64,000 bases of DNA, from the NCBI RefSeq assembly GCF_028858725.1, contig NC_084776.1:5022001-5086000 (forward strand), read 5' to 3'. Of this stretch, positions 35,508 to 46,600 are shown in pieces (the first letter of the stretch is position 1; the number at the start of each line of letters is the position of its first letter). Source of the DNA: Colius striatus. Lineage: Eukaryota > Chordata > Aves > Coliiformes > Coliidae. Position numbers and translations under genes: made by a program. The notes beneath the pieces were generated by a model, which was given only the letters and a program-made list of their open reading frames with translations, made no database searches and had not been told where the DNA came from.

Positions 35508-36865
35508 CTTAAACAAAACACATAATAAAGATATAAGAGCCAAGCAGCTACTATGACTTCAGTTATTTCTCCTGCACTCACAGCCGTAAGAAACGGACAC
35601 TGCAGTGATGTCTTTGGTACAAAATGCCAAAGTCACGCCAAATGAGCACCTTTGCTGGACCTAACCCTGTTTTTCAGATTTCCCTCTATTTTTAGTCAAC
35701 AATTCCAACACATGCATGGCTTTAAAAGCCAGCTTCAATAAGTATTCAACAGACTCAGAGTATTTACGTGGAAGCAAATTGGAAGGTGTTACATATTCTG
35801 CTGAAACAGCCTTAACCTAACATCTCCGTAGCTCATTATCCTCCCATACTTCATTAAAGTCAGTCTCGCCAGTCTTTACACAAGAAAAATAGTCCTCAAA
35901 TTCAGTACTTCTTAACGTTGTAAGCTTGGAACTTAGAACAACAATAAAGTCTGACAGAACACGTATTTCGATGTGCAAAATAGCTAACAAAAAATTAAAA
36001 GGTATAAGCAAAGCAAAATAAAGTTCAGATGACACATCCTACTCCCTCCTACAACACCCAGGGATTTCAACACGCTTTTTTGAAGGGAAACACCTGACTT
36101 CTCCATCAGATTTGCAAGAATCTGAACCAGTAAAGCTTCCTGTCAACTATCACGCCTTCTAAACATTTTAATTACACACAAGCCCAGTGAAATCCTGCAA
36201 ATCGCTTTGCAGTGAAACTCGGAACGCCGAGGACACAAAAAGCTTTGGCTCTGCAAGATCTCTCACTGATACGGGGGGTTTTGCCTTTTTAGAAAGACAA
36301 AGCGCAATCGTGGCCGCACTGCCTCAGCTTTCCAGAGGAGTTGAAAGTTTCTGCTGCGAAGACGCCCGTCAGTTCTGCGGGGCGAGGGCGGGAGGGAGCC
36401 GCGGCCGGGCCGCCCCGAGGGGAGGCTGCGGCGGGACCCGGGCTCGGGGCGGAGGGGGCCAGGGCCGCCGCCCTGCGCTGTCCCCTTCGACCCAACGTTT
36501 CGCCCGAGGTCAATCGCGCTCTTCGGCTTATTTTTTTCCAGGCGGCCGGAGCCGTTCCCGCTCCGCAGCGGCGATGGAAAAACCGAGTGCTTTCCGTTAG
36601 GTCAGGCCGACTGCGCCCATCGCTCACCGCCTAATACCCTCACCCAATCATCCCATTACTTAATCGCCTTGGGGAGGGTGGGGAAGGGGTCGGAGGTAGG
36701 GGAAAAAAAAAGGGAAAGCGAGGCAGCGGTCCCCGAGGTGCCGGCAGGAGAGGGGCCGCCATTTCGGGGCGCCCGCCCTCCCCGGACCGGGCTGTGGGGG
36801 GTCCGCGGGGGACAGGGGCGGCCCCGTAGGGCTGAGGGAACGAAGGCTGCCCGGGGAAGCCTCAC
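35508..36865 (-). other. HLF: HLF intron 1
   Basis: This 1358-bp phase-1 intron has donor GACG|gtgagg and acceptor tttaag|CATTC. Its first 450 bp lie in the promoter CpG island, including a GC-rich segment at 36360-36560. The remainder is unremarkable AT-rich DNA. Confidence 0.92.
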
Positions 36866-36971
36866 CGTCTTCGTGAGCGAGCGGCAGCTTGAGCGGGTTT
36901 TCCAGCAGGGATTTCAGCACCCCGTAGGTGGGAGGTAGGAAGGTGGGGTTCAGCGGGAGCGGCCGCGACAT
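36866..36971 (-). CDS. HLF: HLF coding exon 1: start codon and N-terminus
   Basis: The exon encodes residues 1-35 plus one base: MSRPLPLNPT, FLPPTYGVLKSLLENPLKLP, LAHED. This closely matches mammalian HLF, which starts MEKMSRPLPLNPTF, so this copy starts at the second mammalian methionine. The ATG has A at -3 (cccatcATGTCG). Upstream in frame there is no other ATG before a TAG at 37037-37035, so the start is well defined for this exon. The donor GAAGACG|gtgagg is strong and leaves phase 1, which joins exactly with exon 2. Full protein: N-terminal and activation region 1-147, PAR domain about 150-221, bZIP about 224-285. Confidence 0.95.
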
Positions 36972-37215
36972 GATGGGCTTTCCCTCGGGGCAGCTGCGCG
37001 GCAGCGGCTCCTCTCCTTTCCTCTCCCGGTGCCGCTACGGAGTGCGGTGAAGCGGGCGCAGAGGGCCGGGCCGAGCCCCGCTGTGGAGGGGCGCCTGGAG
37101 GCCGCCGGAGCAGAGGAGCGGGAAAGGCCCCTCGGGCGCGCAGCTCCGCCGCTCCCGCCGCCCGCTCTGCGCCGCGCGCCCCGGCCGCGCGCCCATGTGC
37201 AGGCGCTGCCGCCGC

Positions 37216-37223
37216 TGACGTCA
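37216..37223. promoter_or_regulatory. HLF: Consensus CRE (TGACGTCA)
   Basis: A perfect palindromic cAMP-response element, the CREB/ATF site, sits in the HLF promoter CpG island 245 bp upstream of the start codon. Its CpG and near-TSS position are typical of functional CREs. Responsiveness is inferred. Confidence 0.65.
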
Positions 37224-37234
37224 GGCGCCGCGCG

Positions 37235-37266
37235 GCCCCGCCCCGCCCCGCCCCCGCCCCGCCCCT
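37235..37266 (-). promoter_or_regulatory. HLF: Tandem GC boxes (Sp/KLF) in HLF promoter
   Basis: Five overlapping CCCCGCCCC-type boxes lie in 32 bp directly upstream of the CRE. On the minus strand this is a series of G4-G5 runs with single-base loops, so it is also a strong G-quadruplex motif. A second G-run set lies on the plus strand at 37297-37321. Confidence 0.7.
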
Positions 37267-37600
37267 GCGCCTCGCTCCGCGGCCGCGACCCGCGCCGGGG
37301 CTGGGGGCGGCGGGGCCGGGGCTGCCGGCGCCCGCCCGCGGGGAGCCGCGGCTGCGAGCCGTCTCCTCGGTAACCCTGAGGAATGTTAATGAGTGTGAAT
37401 GTTTGACCTCGCTCGGTGCATCCGAGCGCGAGGGCAGCGGGGGCCGCGGCGGCACTCCTCCGGGGAGCGGGGCGTGAGGGGCGGCGGGCAGCGCGCCCGA
37501 AGGAGACGAGGCGGGTGGTACTTTTATCCGTTTGGAAGGGAAGCGGCTCTTGGGTTTGCGAGCGTTTCGTTCGGGAACACACGCACCTGCCGCGTGTCTC

Positions 37601-39560
37601 ATTTCCATCGCAGATTGCTTCTCTCGCCAGGTACCAAGATAACGCAGGGTGCGATAGCTGTCACCAGGAGTTCCCGCTAGCTTGTCCCAGTTTTGTGTCA
37701 GAAGGGGCTTTCCTCTCTACTTTTAAGATCCCCGTTGCAAGTACAGTTGACGTTTTACCCGCTCAGGCCCTCGGCCACCCTCTCGGGAACTGAGTCCTGC
37801 TCAAGTCGACAGCTCAAGAACTGCTCTTGCTGCAGTAACTTCCACCCTCGGGTGCTTGTAGGCATTTCCATCTCCCTGCTCCTCATCTTGTTTGTTGGAT
37901 GGCATTTTGCAAAGCTTTACCATCCGTATTTAGTTGTTACTTGTCAAAAGCCAGTTTGTTTACCATTAAGAAATACAAATAATCATAAATACTCTAAGCC
38001 AATAAATGCAAGTAACGTGCATGAGCGTTTAATTGGGTGGCCAGCATTTGGAAATAGAAGCTGCCTGGGTAACAGAAGTCTGCCTTGAACTGTTAATGTT
38101 TTCCCCTTCCCTTTCTGCCTAGGATTATGTGCACTGACTAGTGTCTGGCCAAATGATCCAAAACAAGCAACTAATCAAAGTCCAAAGTACATTCAAATCA
38201 CTACAAATCACATTGGCACAACCAAAACCTGAAGACTGGTTGTCATCAGGCCCTTCATAACATGGTTATGGCACAGCTGTGCAGGGGTTTTGGAAGAACC
38301 TTCATGTGCCACGGAGACAGCACGTTCATGATCAGAAAGACTTCAAGCAGGAATGTGATAGTAGTTTTTAAGTCACCTAACCAGAAATCAAAAGCACTAG
38401 ATTATTAAATGATTGTACACGTAGCAACGTTACCAAATTGCTAGTTGCTACAAACCTTTAATTATAGTGGCATAAAGGTTAGGGTGATTGACAATCTACA
38501 TGCAGATGTGGTACAGGTGTGTTTTCTATGGGGTATAAAGATAGACTTAGGGCATTCAGAAGATGTTAAAGTAACGGGGATACTGGGAAACATCAGTAAC
38601 AAGAATAGTTAGGGATGCAATGAAAGCTCAACTTGGGCAGAACTACTTGGTTTTTTATGCTTACTATTACAAAATATACTCACCAGAAAGAAAGGGTATT
38701 GTCACTACAACAGAACGCCAAGAGAAGTGTGCTGTTTCACTAAACATTGAATAGGGTAAATTATGTGCAAATGAACAAAATGAAGCAACCAGACGCTGAA
38801 GGCTGCACGCAGTGACAGAGCCTGCACTCTCAACACACCAGCTGAGAATTTCCTGGGTAAGCAAGCTGAAACAACTCTTCCTGATATATGCACCACACAA
38901 AAAAACGCTGAGCAAAGTACTCGAGTGTGGTGCTCGAGCTGTTTTCAGTCTCACAATATAACAGGAGCAGTCACTTAACTCCAGCCTTGCCATCCTGGCA
39001 GGTTTTGTACCAAACAGCCAGAACTGCCAGCTCATTTCTGAGCGCTGCTGCTGTCTGTCACCCATTCTACTGGCTACGCTTTTCCAAAGGTGGTCTTCAA
39101 CCCCCTCATCCTATTTGAGCCCCTGGCTGACACCCCCCACCCCCTCAGGTAAGGCTGACACAACCAAAGCAGAAATAACAAGACACTAACTGGATTTCTA
39201 CATCTTCCAATGAAAATACTCTTTGTTGGTGTGTATGCTTGGCTTAGCATTCACCCATTAGATGTTTATTTTAGGGCTTAATGAAAGACTATGCCAGCTA
39301 CTTAGCTTTTGAATAGAAAATATCCTGATTGGTCCCTGATTAAAAGAATAAAAATCAACCCATGTTTGTGTCCCTGCCCCTGGTGTTTTCATCACAGAAA
39401 TGGTTATATGAGTTAAATGGCCCAGAGAGCCTATTTTTTTCCAAACCCAAGTACACATCAGTTACGACACCACTTCCCAAGGTATATTTTGAAAAGACAA
39501 TTTGAAACTGAAAGAGCCTTACACTTTGAAGAGATTCTTCTACCTACAGCCCAGGTGTAC
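37601..39560. other. HLF 5' flank between the two CpG islands
   Basis: AT-rich DNA with no recognisable exon or repeat. Any transcript starting at the upstream CpG island on the minus strand would cross this stretch as intron. Confidence 0.5.
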
Positions 39561-39561
39561 C

Positions 39562-39705
39562 AGGATCATACAACCATAGAACGGTAGGGTTGGAAAGGAA
39601 CTTGAGACATCACCCAGTCCAACCCCCTTGCCAAAGCAGCTGCCACCTACATCAGGTCACACAGGAAAGCATCTACGTAGGTTCTGAAGACCTCCAGAGG
39701 ACAGT
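39562..39705 (-). repeat. CR1 LINE 3' fragment beside the upstream CpG island
   Basis: The plus strand reads aggatcatacaaccatagaa, then a ggttggaaaggaacttgaga segment, then acccagtccaacccccttgc, the reverse complement of the CR1 end. The upstream part (tacatcaggtcacacaggaa, then a gacctccagagga segment) fits the same element. Confidence 0.9.
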
Positions 39706-40172
39706 CCCCGTTGCCGTACACACCCCCAGGCTGCGGGAGCCCCCGTTCCTCCAGCTCTGGGGCCGTTTCACGCAGACAGGGGCTGCCTCGGGAGCTCACC
39801 GCACACAAGCGGCCGCGCATGAACGCGAGGCAATGCCACACTGACGGGCACGGCAGCCTTACCAAAGGGCACACGCAGGGCTCAAAGCCCGGCACCGCAC
39901 CCTGCCCAGCTCCTCGGGGTAAACAAACCGCCGCCGTGCCACCAGCACCGCGCTGTGACGGCCGGGCCCTGCCCGCCCGCTGCCCTCCCGGCGGGGGAGG
40001 AGCCGCCACTCACACCCGCGGAGGGCTGTCCGCGGCACCTGCGCTCGAGCGGGACGAAGGGGCGGCGTGTCTGAGGGCTCAGGGGCCGCGGGGGGCTCGG
40101 CTCCGCGCTCCCGCCGCCCCCGGCAGCCGCCGCCGTCACGCGGCGCCCCGGCACGGCCGCGCGAGGCCCCGT

Positions 40173-40208
40173 CACGTGAGCGCGCGCGCTGACCTACTTT
40201 GGGCCAAT
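40173..40208 (-). promoter_or_regulatory. E-box, RORE and CCAAT composite
   Basis: CACGTG lies at 40173-40178. TGACCTACTTT lies at 40190-40200 (minus strand AAAGTAGGTCA, a full RORE match). CCAAT lies at 40204-40208. E-box plus RORE is the combination that sets phase in several clock-controlled genes, and HLF belongs to the clock-output PAR-bZIP family. Motifs are seen directly; function is inferred. Confidence 0.5.
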
Positions 40209-40258
40209 GGCGGAGCGCGCGGCCCCGCCCGCCTCGTGCAGCCCGCGCGCGCGACCCC

Positions 40259-40601
40259 GCGGCGGGACGCCCCGGCACCGGGCACCCCCCTGTGCCCGCC
40301 CGGCATCGCGGCGGGACGCCCCGGCACCGGGCACCCCCCTGTGCCCGCCCGGCATCGCGGCGGGACGCCCCGGCACCGGGCACCCCCCTGTGCCCGCCCG
40401 GCATCGCGGCGGGACGCCCCGGCACCGGGCACCCCCCTGTGCCCGCCCGGCATCGCGGCGGGACGCCCCGGCACCGGGCACCCCCCTGTGCCCGCCCGGC
40501 ATCGCGGCGGGAGGCTCCGGCACCGGGCACCCCCCTGTGCCCGCCCGGCATCGCGGCGGGACGCCCCGGCACCGGGCAGCCCCCCGGAACCCGCCCGGCA
40601 T
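40259..40601. repeat. 49-bp GC-rich minisatellite, seven copies
   Basis: Copies start at 40259, 40308, 40357, 40406, 40455, 40504 and 40553, each beginning gcggcggga. The first five are identical or nearly so. The sixth carries a gaggctcc variant and the seventh is diverged in its second half. 49 is not a multiple of three and the unit has no stop in any frame. Long open frames with a 49-residue period therefore appear in all frames on both strands, and these are not evidence of coding. Confidence 0.95.
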
Positions 40602-40690
40602 CGCGGGCTCTGCCGGGACCGGGACCCGCGCCACGCGTGTTGCCGTGATGACGGGAGCTGGACCCGCTCGGCGATGGACGGGACCTGCAG

Positions 40691-43600
40691 GGCCGGGGGG
40701 ATTCAGCTGTTTATTGGGCACTTCGGGGCCAGAAATCTGACCCAAACTGCGATTTTAGAGCGAGGAGGGGAGAGTGAGGGTCGTTCTCACATCTACACTC
40801 CTATCTGTGCTCTCAAAAGTGAATAAAGATCCCCCCCTCCAAGTTATTTTAAACATGTTTTACAAAGGAGATGCTGCTTAAGTAGAAAAATCTTCAGCAG
40901 AGTTTGTAAGAAACACATTTTCTTCACTTTTGCTGCAATTCCCATCGTCTTGCCCATTACATTTCCATGGTTTTAAATGGTAATTGGGAATCCTGTTCTG
41001 AAATAGCCTGTGAAAACATGTTTTTCATCCCCATGCAGACAGAGTGACAGTTTTCTTTAGGGATCCAGCTAACCAGTATCTTCCAAGGGACCTACTTATA
41101 TTTTCTCCATAAACTGGGATAAAAGTGGGCCAGGAGGACTGTGCAGTAATCATGGCTCTGTGTAAAGGTTGATAGTGATAGAAGAAAGCTCCCTGCTCCT
41201 GTGCTAGAAGACAAGTACATCACAGTCACCTTGTCATCCAGAGCTTTGTATGTATTTAAATATAGATCACTCCTTTTCTCTGACCATCTTGGTCTGGCTG
41301 AGGGTTAAATAGGAGCTGTAGGTGCGGTTTGAGAAAGCTCACAAACTTAACAAAGCTTTCTGGGGTCAGGTTTGCAAACCAGGGATTGCAAAAACAGGGA
41401 GACAAGGTGGGGAGGACAAAAAATGCAGGAGAATAGGCTCTTATTTTGGTCAAGGCACAGGACAGATTGGAAAAGCAAATGGTACCTTAAATAACTCTGG
41501 TTTTGTCAACAAGAGTGATCCCCACCTCAGCCCCTTAGGAGCCAAAACAAGGGAGGAAAGGACAGAGTGAGATGCACAAAAAGAGAGAGGAGAGAATCTG
41601 AAGAGGAACAAGATTCAGCCATTGATTTAGTTCTAATTTGTCCTAAACCATCAAAACGTTCCCACATGAATACTTTCAGGTACCCACACCCAAACTGGAG
41701 CTAAAAATCACCAGCTTTTGAAGACAAGGTTGAGAAGCTCCAAGAAGCAAAGCTTGCCTCCTTCCTTCACCATCACAGAGCCTTGGAAGCAGCCCTTGCT
41801 TGACTTCCCAAGTGAGAGCTGCTACCAACACCACTGAGTTCCTTAAAACCTGATGTTTGTTGTCCATGTGGTGTGCAGCTGAGCGAGCTGCCAGGGCTCC
41901 TCACAGAGGGAAAATGCTTGTTGAATGAACCATGGTCTGCTCCCCCTCACCTTTTTTTGTTTTTTCCCAGGTTTAATTGAATGTGGGAGAGGACAGGTTT
42001 GGAGCTGCTTTTGGGTGATGGCAAAGGAACTTCTCTAAAGTAATCTGGGGTGGTTCCAAAGGCATTCCAGTTCTCAGACAAATAGGTATTACTAGTCATT
42101 GCTTACATGCAACGAGTTGAAAGATTAATAATTTTCTCTGCCAAAGTTTTACAGTCAGCCTTTACCATGACAGTGGATCAAATACATGTACTTGCCTGGG
42201 CAGCTGACCTGGTTTGAACTCAGCAAGTGTTACTCTCCACCATGACTATGTTTTTGGAACAAATACTCTGCTGTGCTTTTACAGCAACTTTAATCTTGTA
42301 AAGCATTAACCAGCCTCTCCAGCCCATTTCAGACACCTCCTGCCCTTGGTGCCTTGCTGAATTATTTAGACCCAGTAGGTGTAAGCAGCCAGATGACAGA
42401 ACTGGATCGAGACAAGTGATAAGGGAGTAGCTGCCCTGTTTTGCAGTCAGACCTTCCCCTGAATAAGGGCAACTCCCAGCTGGTGCCAATGGGAGAAACA
42501 ACTTGATCCTTCCATTTATGCCTCTGTTCTCCATTCCTTTTCCTTTCTCACTCTTGGCTTGCCTGCTGCAGAAAGACAGTTAGAAATAGCTGTTCTTACA
42601 TGCTCAGGCTGTTTGATTTGGGAAGTTGGCATTGGTTTTACTGGAGCTAGAAGAGCACCCACGAGCACAGAATAAAGCAGCCCATCCCCAGGCAGAGCTG
42701 TAACAGAAGGGAGGAGTGAAAGGTACAGGAGCTGAGCATCTCCTCCTTATTCAGAGTTTCTATTGAAGTCAATGACCCAGATTTCTCTGACTTCAAATGG
42801 CTGTTTTCAGAGAGCTTGCCGGAGGCACAGTGCTGGAGAAGGTCAGGCAGAATTTAGCCTGAAGTACTCGGCATGCATAGGCTTATCAGATCTGGATCTG
42901 TAGGATTTGATACCCAAAATTCACTATTTTCTATGAGACCTATGAAAGTCACTGAATTGGCCAGTATCCTGTGTCTCAGGCGGGCAAGCCAGCCCAAAGC
43001 TTGAGATATCTGTTCTGTGATCATTGCTGTGACATTCACCTTGCTCCCAGGTTTCCCTCTTACAAAAAGTAAATTAAAATTTGCATTAAACAAGTAGCTT
43101 TTAAGCCCATGGTGTTGGATCATTAAGAATCCAGAAGCTTGGTAAAGCTCTCTTGTCTTTGGCAAGAGATCCCAACCAGTGGAAAAATGGGAAAACTCCT
43201 ACAGACAAAAATCAGGCTTCTAAAAGTAAAGGCATTGAAGTCATGCTATTTCTCTGTGAGAGAATCATTGTAACTGCACATATTTTAAACCAGTAGTGCA
43301 GAAACACACATTATGAATCTCTAGGCAGTTTATTCTGTAGATCTAGATTCGTTACATTTTGCAGATAAGACTGGTTTGGGTTTGGGGTTTCCCTTCCCCC
43401 CTTTTTTTCCCCCCTATATCCCTCACTTCCAGTTAACATGCAACAGCAGAACAGGTTCCTGATACTAATGTCAGCCTGCAGCACCAGCCAGGGGCATTCT
43501 GCTAAATGATCTTCTCTCTCATGGCCTGTTTGAGTCTGTTTAAATCTCTTATCAGTAATTTCAGTTGGAAACTAGTTTCTGTATCACTATCAGAACACAC

Positions 43601-46600
43601 ACAGAGAATATGTTCAATATCAGCATATCCAGGATTTTTTGGAAACCTACTTTTTGAAATACTGTAATGCAACACAGAGACAGTGATGATGAACATTGTC
43701 TTGAGGCAAATGTACCCTGGCTTCTATGTGTGGATCTCCTTACTTTATTTGATATAGAAGGTCTGATTAGATCTCTGAAGATTACAGTTTAAAAGGGCTT
43801 GGAAAAAAGAGAGCATTGGTAAATTTGGATTTTTTTTAATATATATTCAAACATAGAATCAGCTTTACTGATACAGAGCTGGATTTCAGTCACAGGGCTC
43901 TGTGTTTATCAAAAGGAAAAGGAGGTATTTCCCATAATCATGTGTTGGCTTTGTCTCTGCAGTGCCCAGGGCCGCCGCGCGCTGTGACGCAGGATGAAGC
44001 AGCTGCACACTGGGGATTGTGCTCTGAGGGAGAGGAACAGATTTGGAGTGTTGAAACCATGAGTCCTCCTACCTCTCCTTTCCACTGGAGTCAGCAGCTT
44101 TGCAGAAGTCCTGTTCCCTGTTTTATCTTCTGAAAGACCAGACCAATTGCTAACATCTTCTATGAGGACAGATGTGTACAGAAAAGATGTACATTAGAAG
44201 AGATGCATCATATTTGCCATTTCAAACAGTGTTCAGCTTTGTGAAGTTGTTTTTAGGCATCAAAACATTGAAGAAGAGATGAATACAATCGTAGCTGGCA
44301 GCTGTATCATAATAACCCTTTGATATACATGTGGCCACAAGGAAGCATAGAAGCATTGCTATTGTTATTGCTCAAGTTATCTGCTCCAATCTGCAGTAAT
44401 GTGGGTGCATAACTGACTGTGTTTAGACTAAAGATATTCTTGTCCATATGCTTTCCTGGTCAGGCATTTAGACTATAAGCTATATTGAAAGCATCAGGCA
44501 GAAAGTTATACTGAAAACATCGGACAAAAGAAGTTTAATATTAAATCAGCTTTGCATTATTTTTATTCCCATTCATCTTTAAAGCACAAAAAAATTATCT
44601 TCAATTTATTACTTTGCAGAATAAGTTGTGTTTGAAAGCTCAACAACTAGCATTTTAATAGGCAAGTTGTTGGTTGGTTAGTGGCTTTTTTACATTGCCA
44701 AAGGGCATAAACATACTTACAGTTTCCTACAGCCATCTGACAGCATGTATGCAAGGAAATAAAGATGTTCTCCTCCTGGATTTTCCCCTTAAATGGCTTT
44801 GACCTGGAGAATATATGGTGTTGATTGGCATGAGAAAGAAGGCTGTGATCTTATTTTTACTGTTTGTTATAGCAGATTCAAACTTATCAAAGGAAGAAAT
44901 AGAAGCTTTTTAGATGGCTGCTTGCCAACATCACTAATCAGAATTTTAATGAGATTCTTCTTTTCGAGGCCTAAATTAGGTCTAATTAACAATATATAAA
45001 GCAAATGCATAATGCCATAAAAGGGATGCAGCCTACTGCACATAGAATGTGTTTCAATTTCTCCACAAATAAAAATACTGAACAAAATACACATTTTGTT
45101 TTAAATATATGCCTTTTAAAAAAATTACTGTTATTTCCTTAATTAGCCAATTCTCTTTAGAAAACGTGCTCCTAGTGTCAGAACTTTGACATCTCTGAAT
45201 GGGAATTCTGCAGGTGCTTATGGCTGAACCCCTCTGCTCAATTTCCCTTTGCTTTGACAGAGACTCCTGAAAACCCTCATCTGACACACATTGCTATTGT
45301 GGCAACAGCAAATGAGGCCCTGTTCCTTCCCCAAGTGCTACTTTTGCCATCCTCATGGCATTGGATGGACCATGTGTTCCTATTGTTCGTGGGCTGGGTA
45401 ACTAGCCTGCAGCTCCCATTTCCCAACCCTCACAAAAGGCAGGGTTATATTTAGTCTACACACACTGGGTTTTTTCCAAGCATTTAAGACAGAAAATTGT
45501 TAACAACTACAAAATGCCATCCTCAAAACACAGCGTGGTTTCTTCCCCCAAAGTATGTTTTGTGCAAAGAGGGATAAACCTAAATGACTTTTCTCTTTCC
45601 CCCCCTGCAAGATTGAGTTGCTATTTACGGTACTGTAGCTCAGTTCTCTCCTTGTCTGGCTTATCTGTTACACATGAAATATTTCAGAAAAGAAAGCATC
45701 TCTCATCAGAGCTGCTCAGACACAGCTTAATGCAATTAAACACCTAAAAGTATGCAACTGCATCTTCTGCCTAAACAAACCTTTTTATTGACATGCAGTG
45801 GCCATTAATCAAGAAACCTCTTGCAAAGCCTTTTCCTAAATTTAATGTTTAGTAAACCAGACTCATGTCTGTATTCCAGCTAAATCAATATGCCTTCTGA
45901 TGCATTTAGCTCAGGAAATGAAAGATGAACAGCAGCAGTAACTACTGGGGTAAAAACTCTACCAGAAAAAAATGAGCATAAAACCCAAACCAAATACTTC
46001 CCCTTGCACAAACTCAGTCATCATTTCTAGAAGCACTGGGCTGAAGTGTTCAGAGGGCTTGAGCAAGGCTGTAAGTGTTGCTCTGTACCTAGTTTATCTG
46101 GAAAGCTGTAACTAGGGTTTATGCTAATTGGTAGCATCTGTAGTTAATAAGACAGTCCATCAACTGACCATTAGCTTTGAACTAACATCAGACACATTCT
46201 AAGTAAGCTTAAATAGCCATTTCAAAGGTATATTTCTTGAAATGTGTAAATAAATATATTCACAGCAATTTTAAGGGAAGAGCCAAAACCACAGGGCAGA
46301 GGAAGCCAGAATCATTTTTGCATCTGTTACAACACTCAGGATAATGTTTTGGTTGATTTATAGTGGAAATATTTGTTTTTCAGCTGGAATTTCAGTAACT
46401 CAGAACAGATGTTCAGAGGGATGCTGGAATACTCTGCCCATGCTTCTATCTAAATCAAGTGCTGTTACACATTTGAGCTAAACTAGGGAAAAATTAATGT
46501 ACTGTGAAATTACTAATCTTTGAAAGGTACATGTTTGATTCCACTTTGATTATCCTTCCATTTTATCAGGATCTCTAGACATACAATAACACATGTAAAA

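Larger units (their letters stand above)
36360..37600. promoter_or_regulatory. HLF: HLF promoter CpG island
   Basis: The CpG-dense stretch covers the HLF 5'UTR, exon 1 and the start of intron 1. It holds a consensus CRE, tandem GC boxes and G-quadruplex-prone runs on both strands. No TATA box is obvious at a suitable place, which fits a dispersed CpG-island promoter. The transcription start is not determined and probably lies between about 37000 and 37250. Overlapping long open frames here on both strands are a product of base composition. Confidence 0.8.
39770..40690. promoter_or_regulatory. Upstream CpG island, candidate alternative HLF promoter
   Basis: About 900 bp of CpG-dense DNA lies 3 kb upstream of the HLF start codon. 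Within 36 bp it has a CACGTG E-box, a perfect RORE on the minus strand and a CCAAT box. Minus-strand transcription from about 40100-40150 would put the inverted CCAAT at a normal -60 to -110 distance. It would also meet a good splice donor, TTTG|gtaagg, at 39863/39862. No ATG occurs on the minus strand between 40200 and 39863, as expected of a non-coding first exon. Splicing to HLF exon 2 is inference; the island could instead serve an unrelated lncRNA or a plus-strand transcript. Confidence 0.55.

Noticed and set aside
36862-37608. Open frames of 210-248 codons on the minus strand over the HLF promoter
   Set aside because: They are Arg/Ala/Pro/Gly-rich composition artefacts of the CpG island, out of phase with the MSRPL start.
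37693-38088. 131-codon plus-strand frame with a hydrophobic segment (ISISLLLILFVGW)
   Set aside because: No family resemblance, no ATG-supported start context, and a low-GC tail beyond the island. Best explained as chance or as part of a non-coding divergent transcript.
39711-40826. 371-codon plus-strand open frame, with overlapping 150-240-codon frames on both strands
   Set aside because: Most of it is the stop-free 49-bp minisatellite plus CpG-island DNA and a CR1 edge. Open frames occur in every phase, and there is no recognisable domain.
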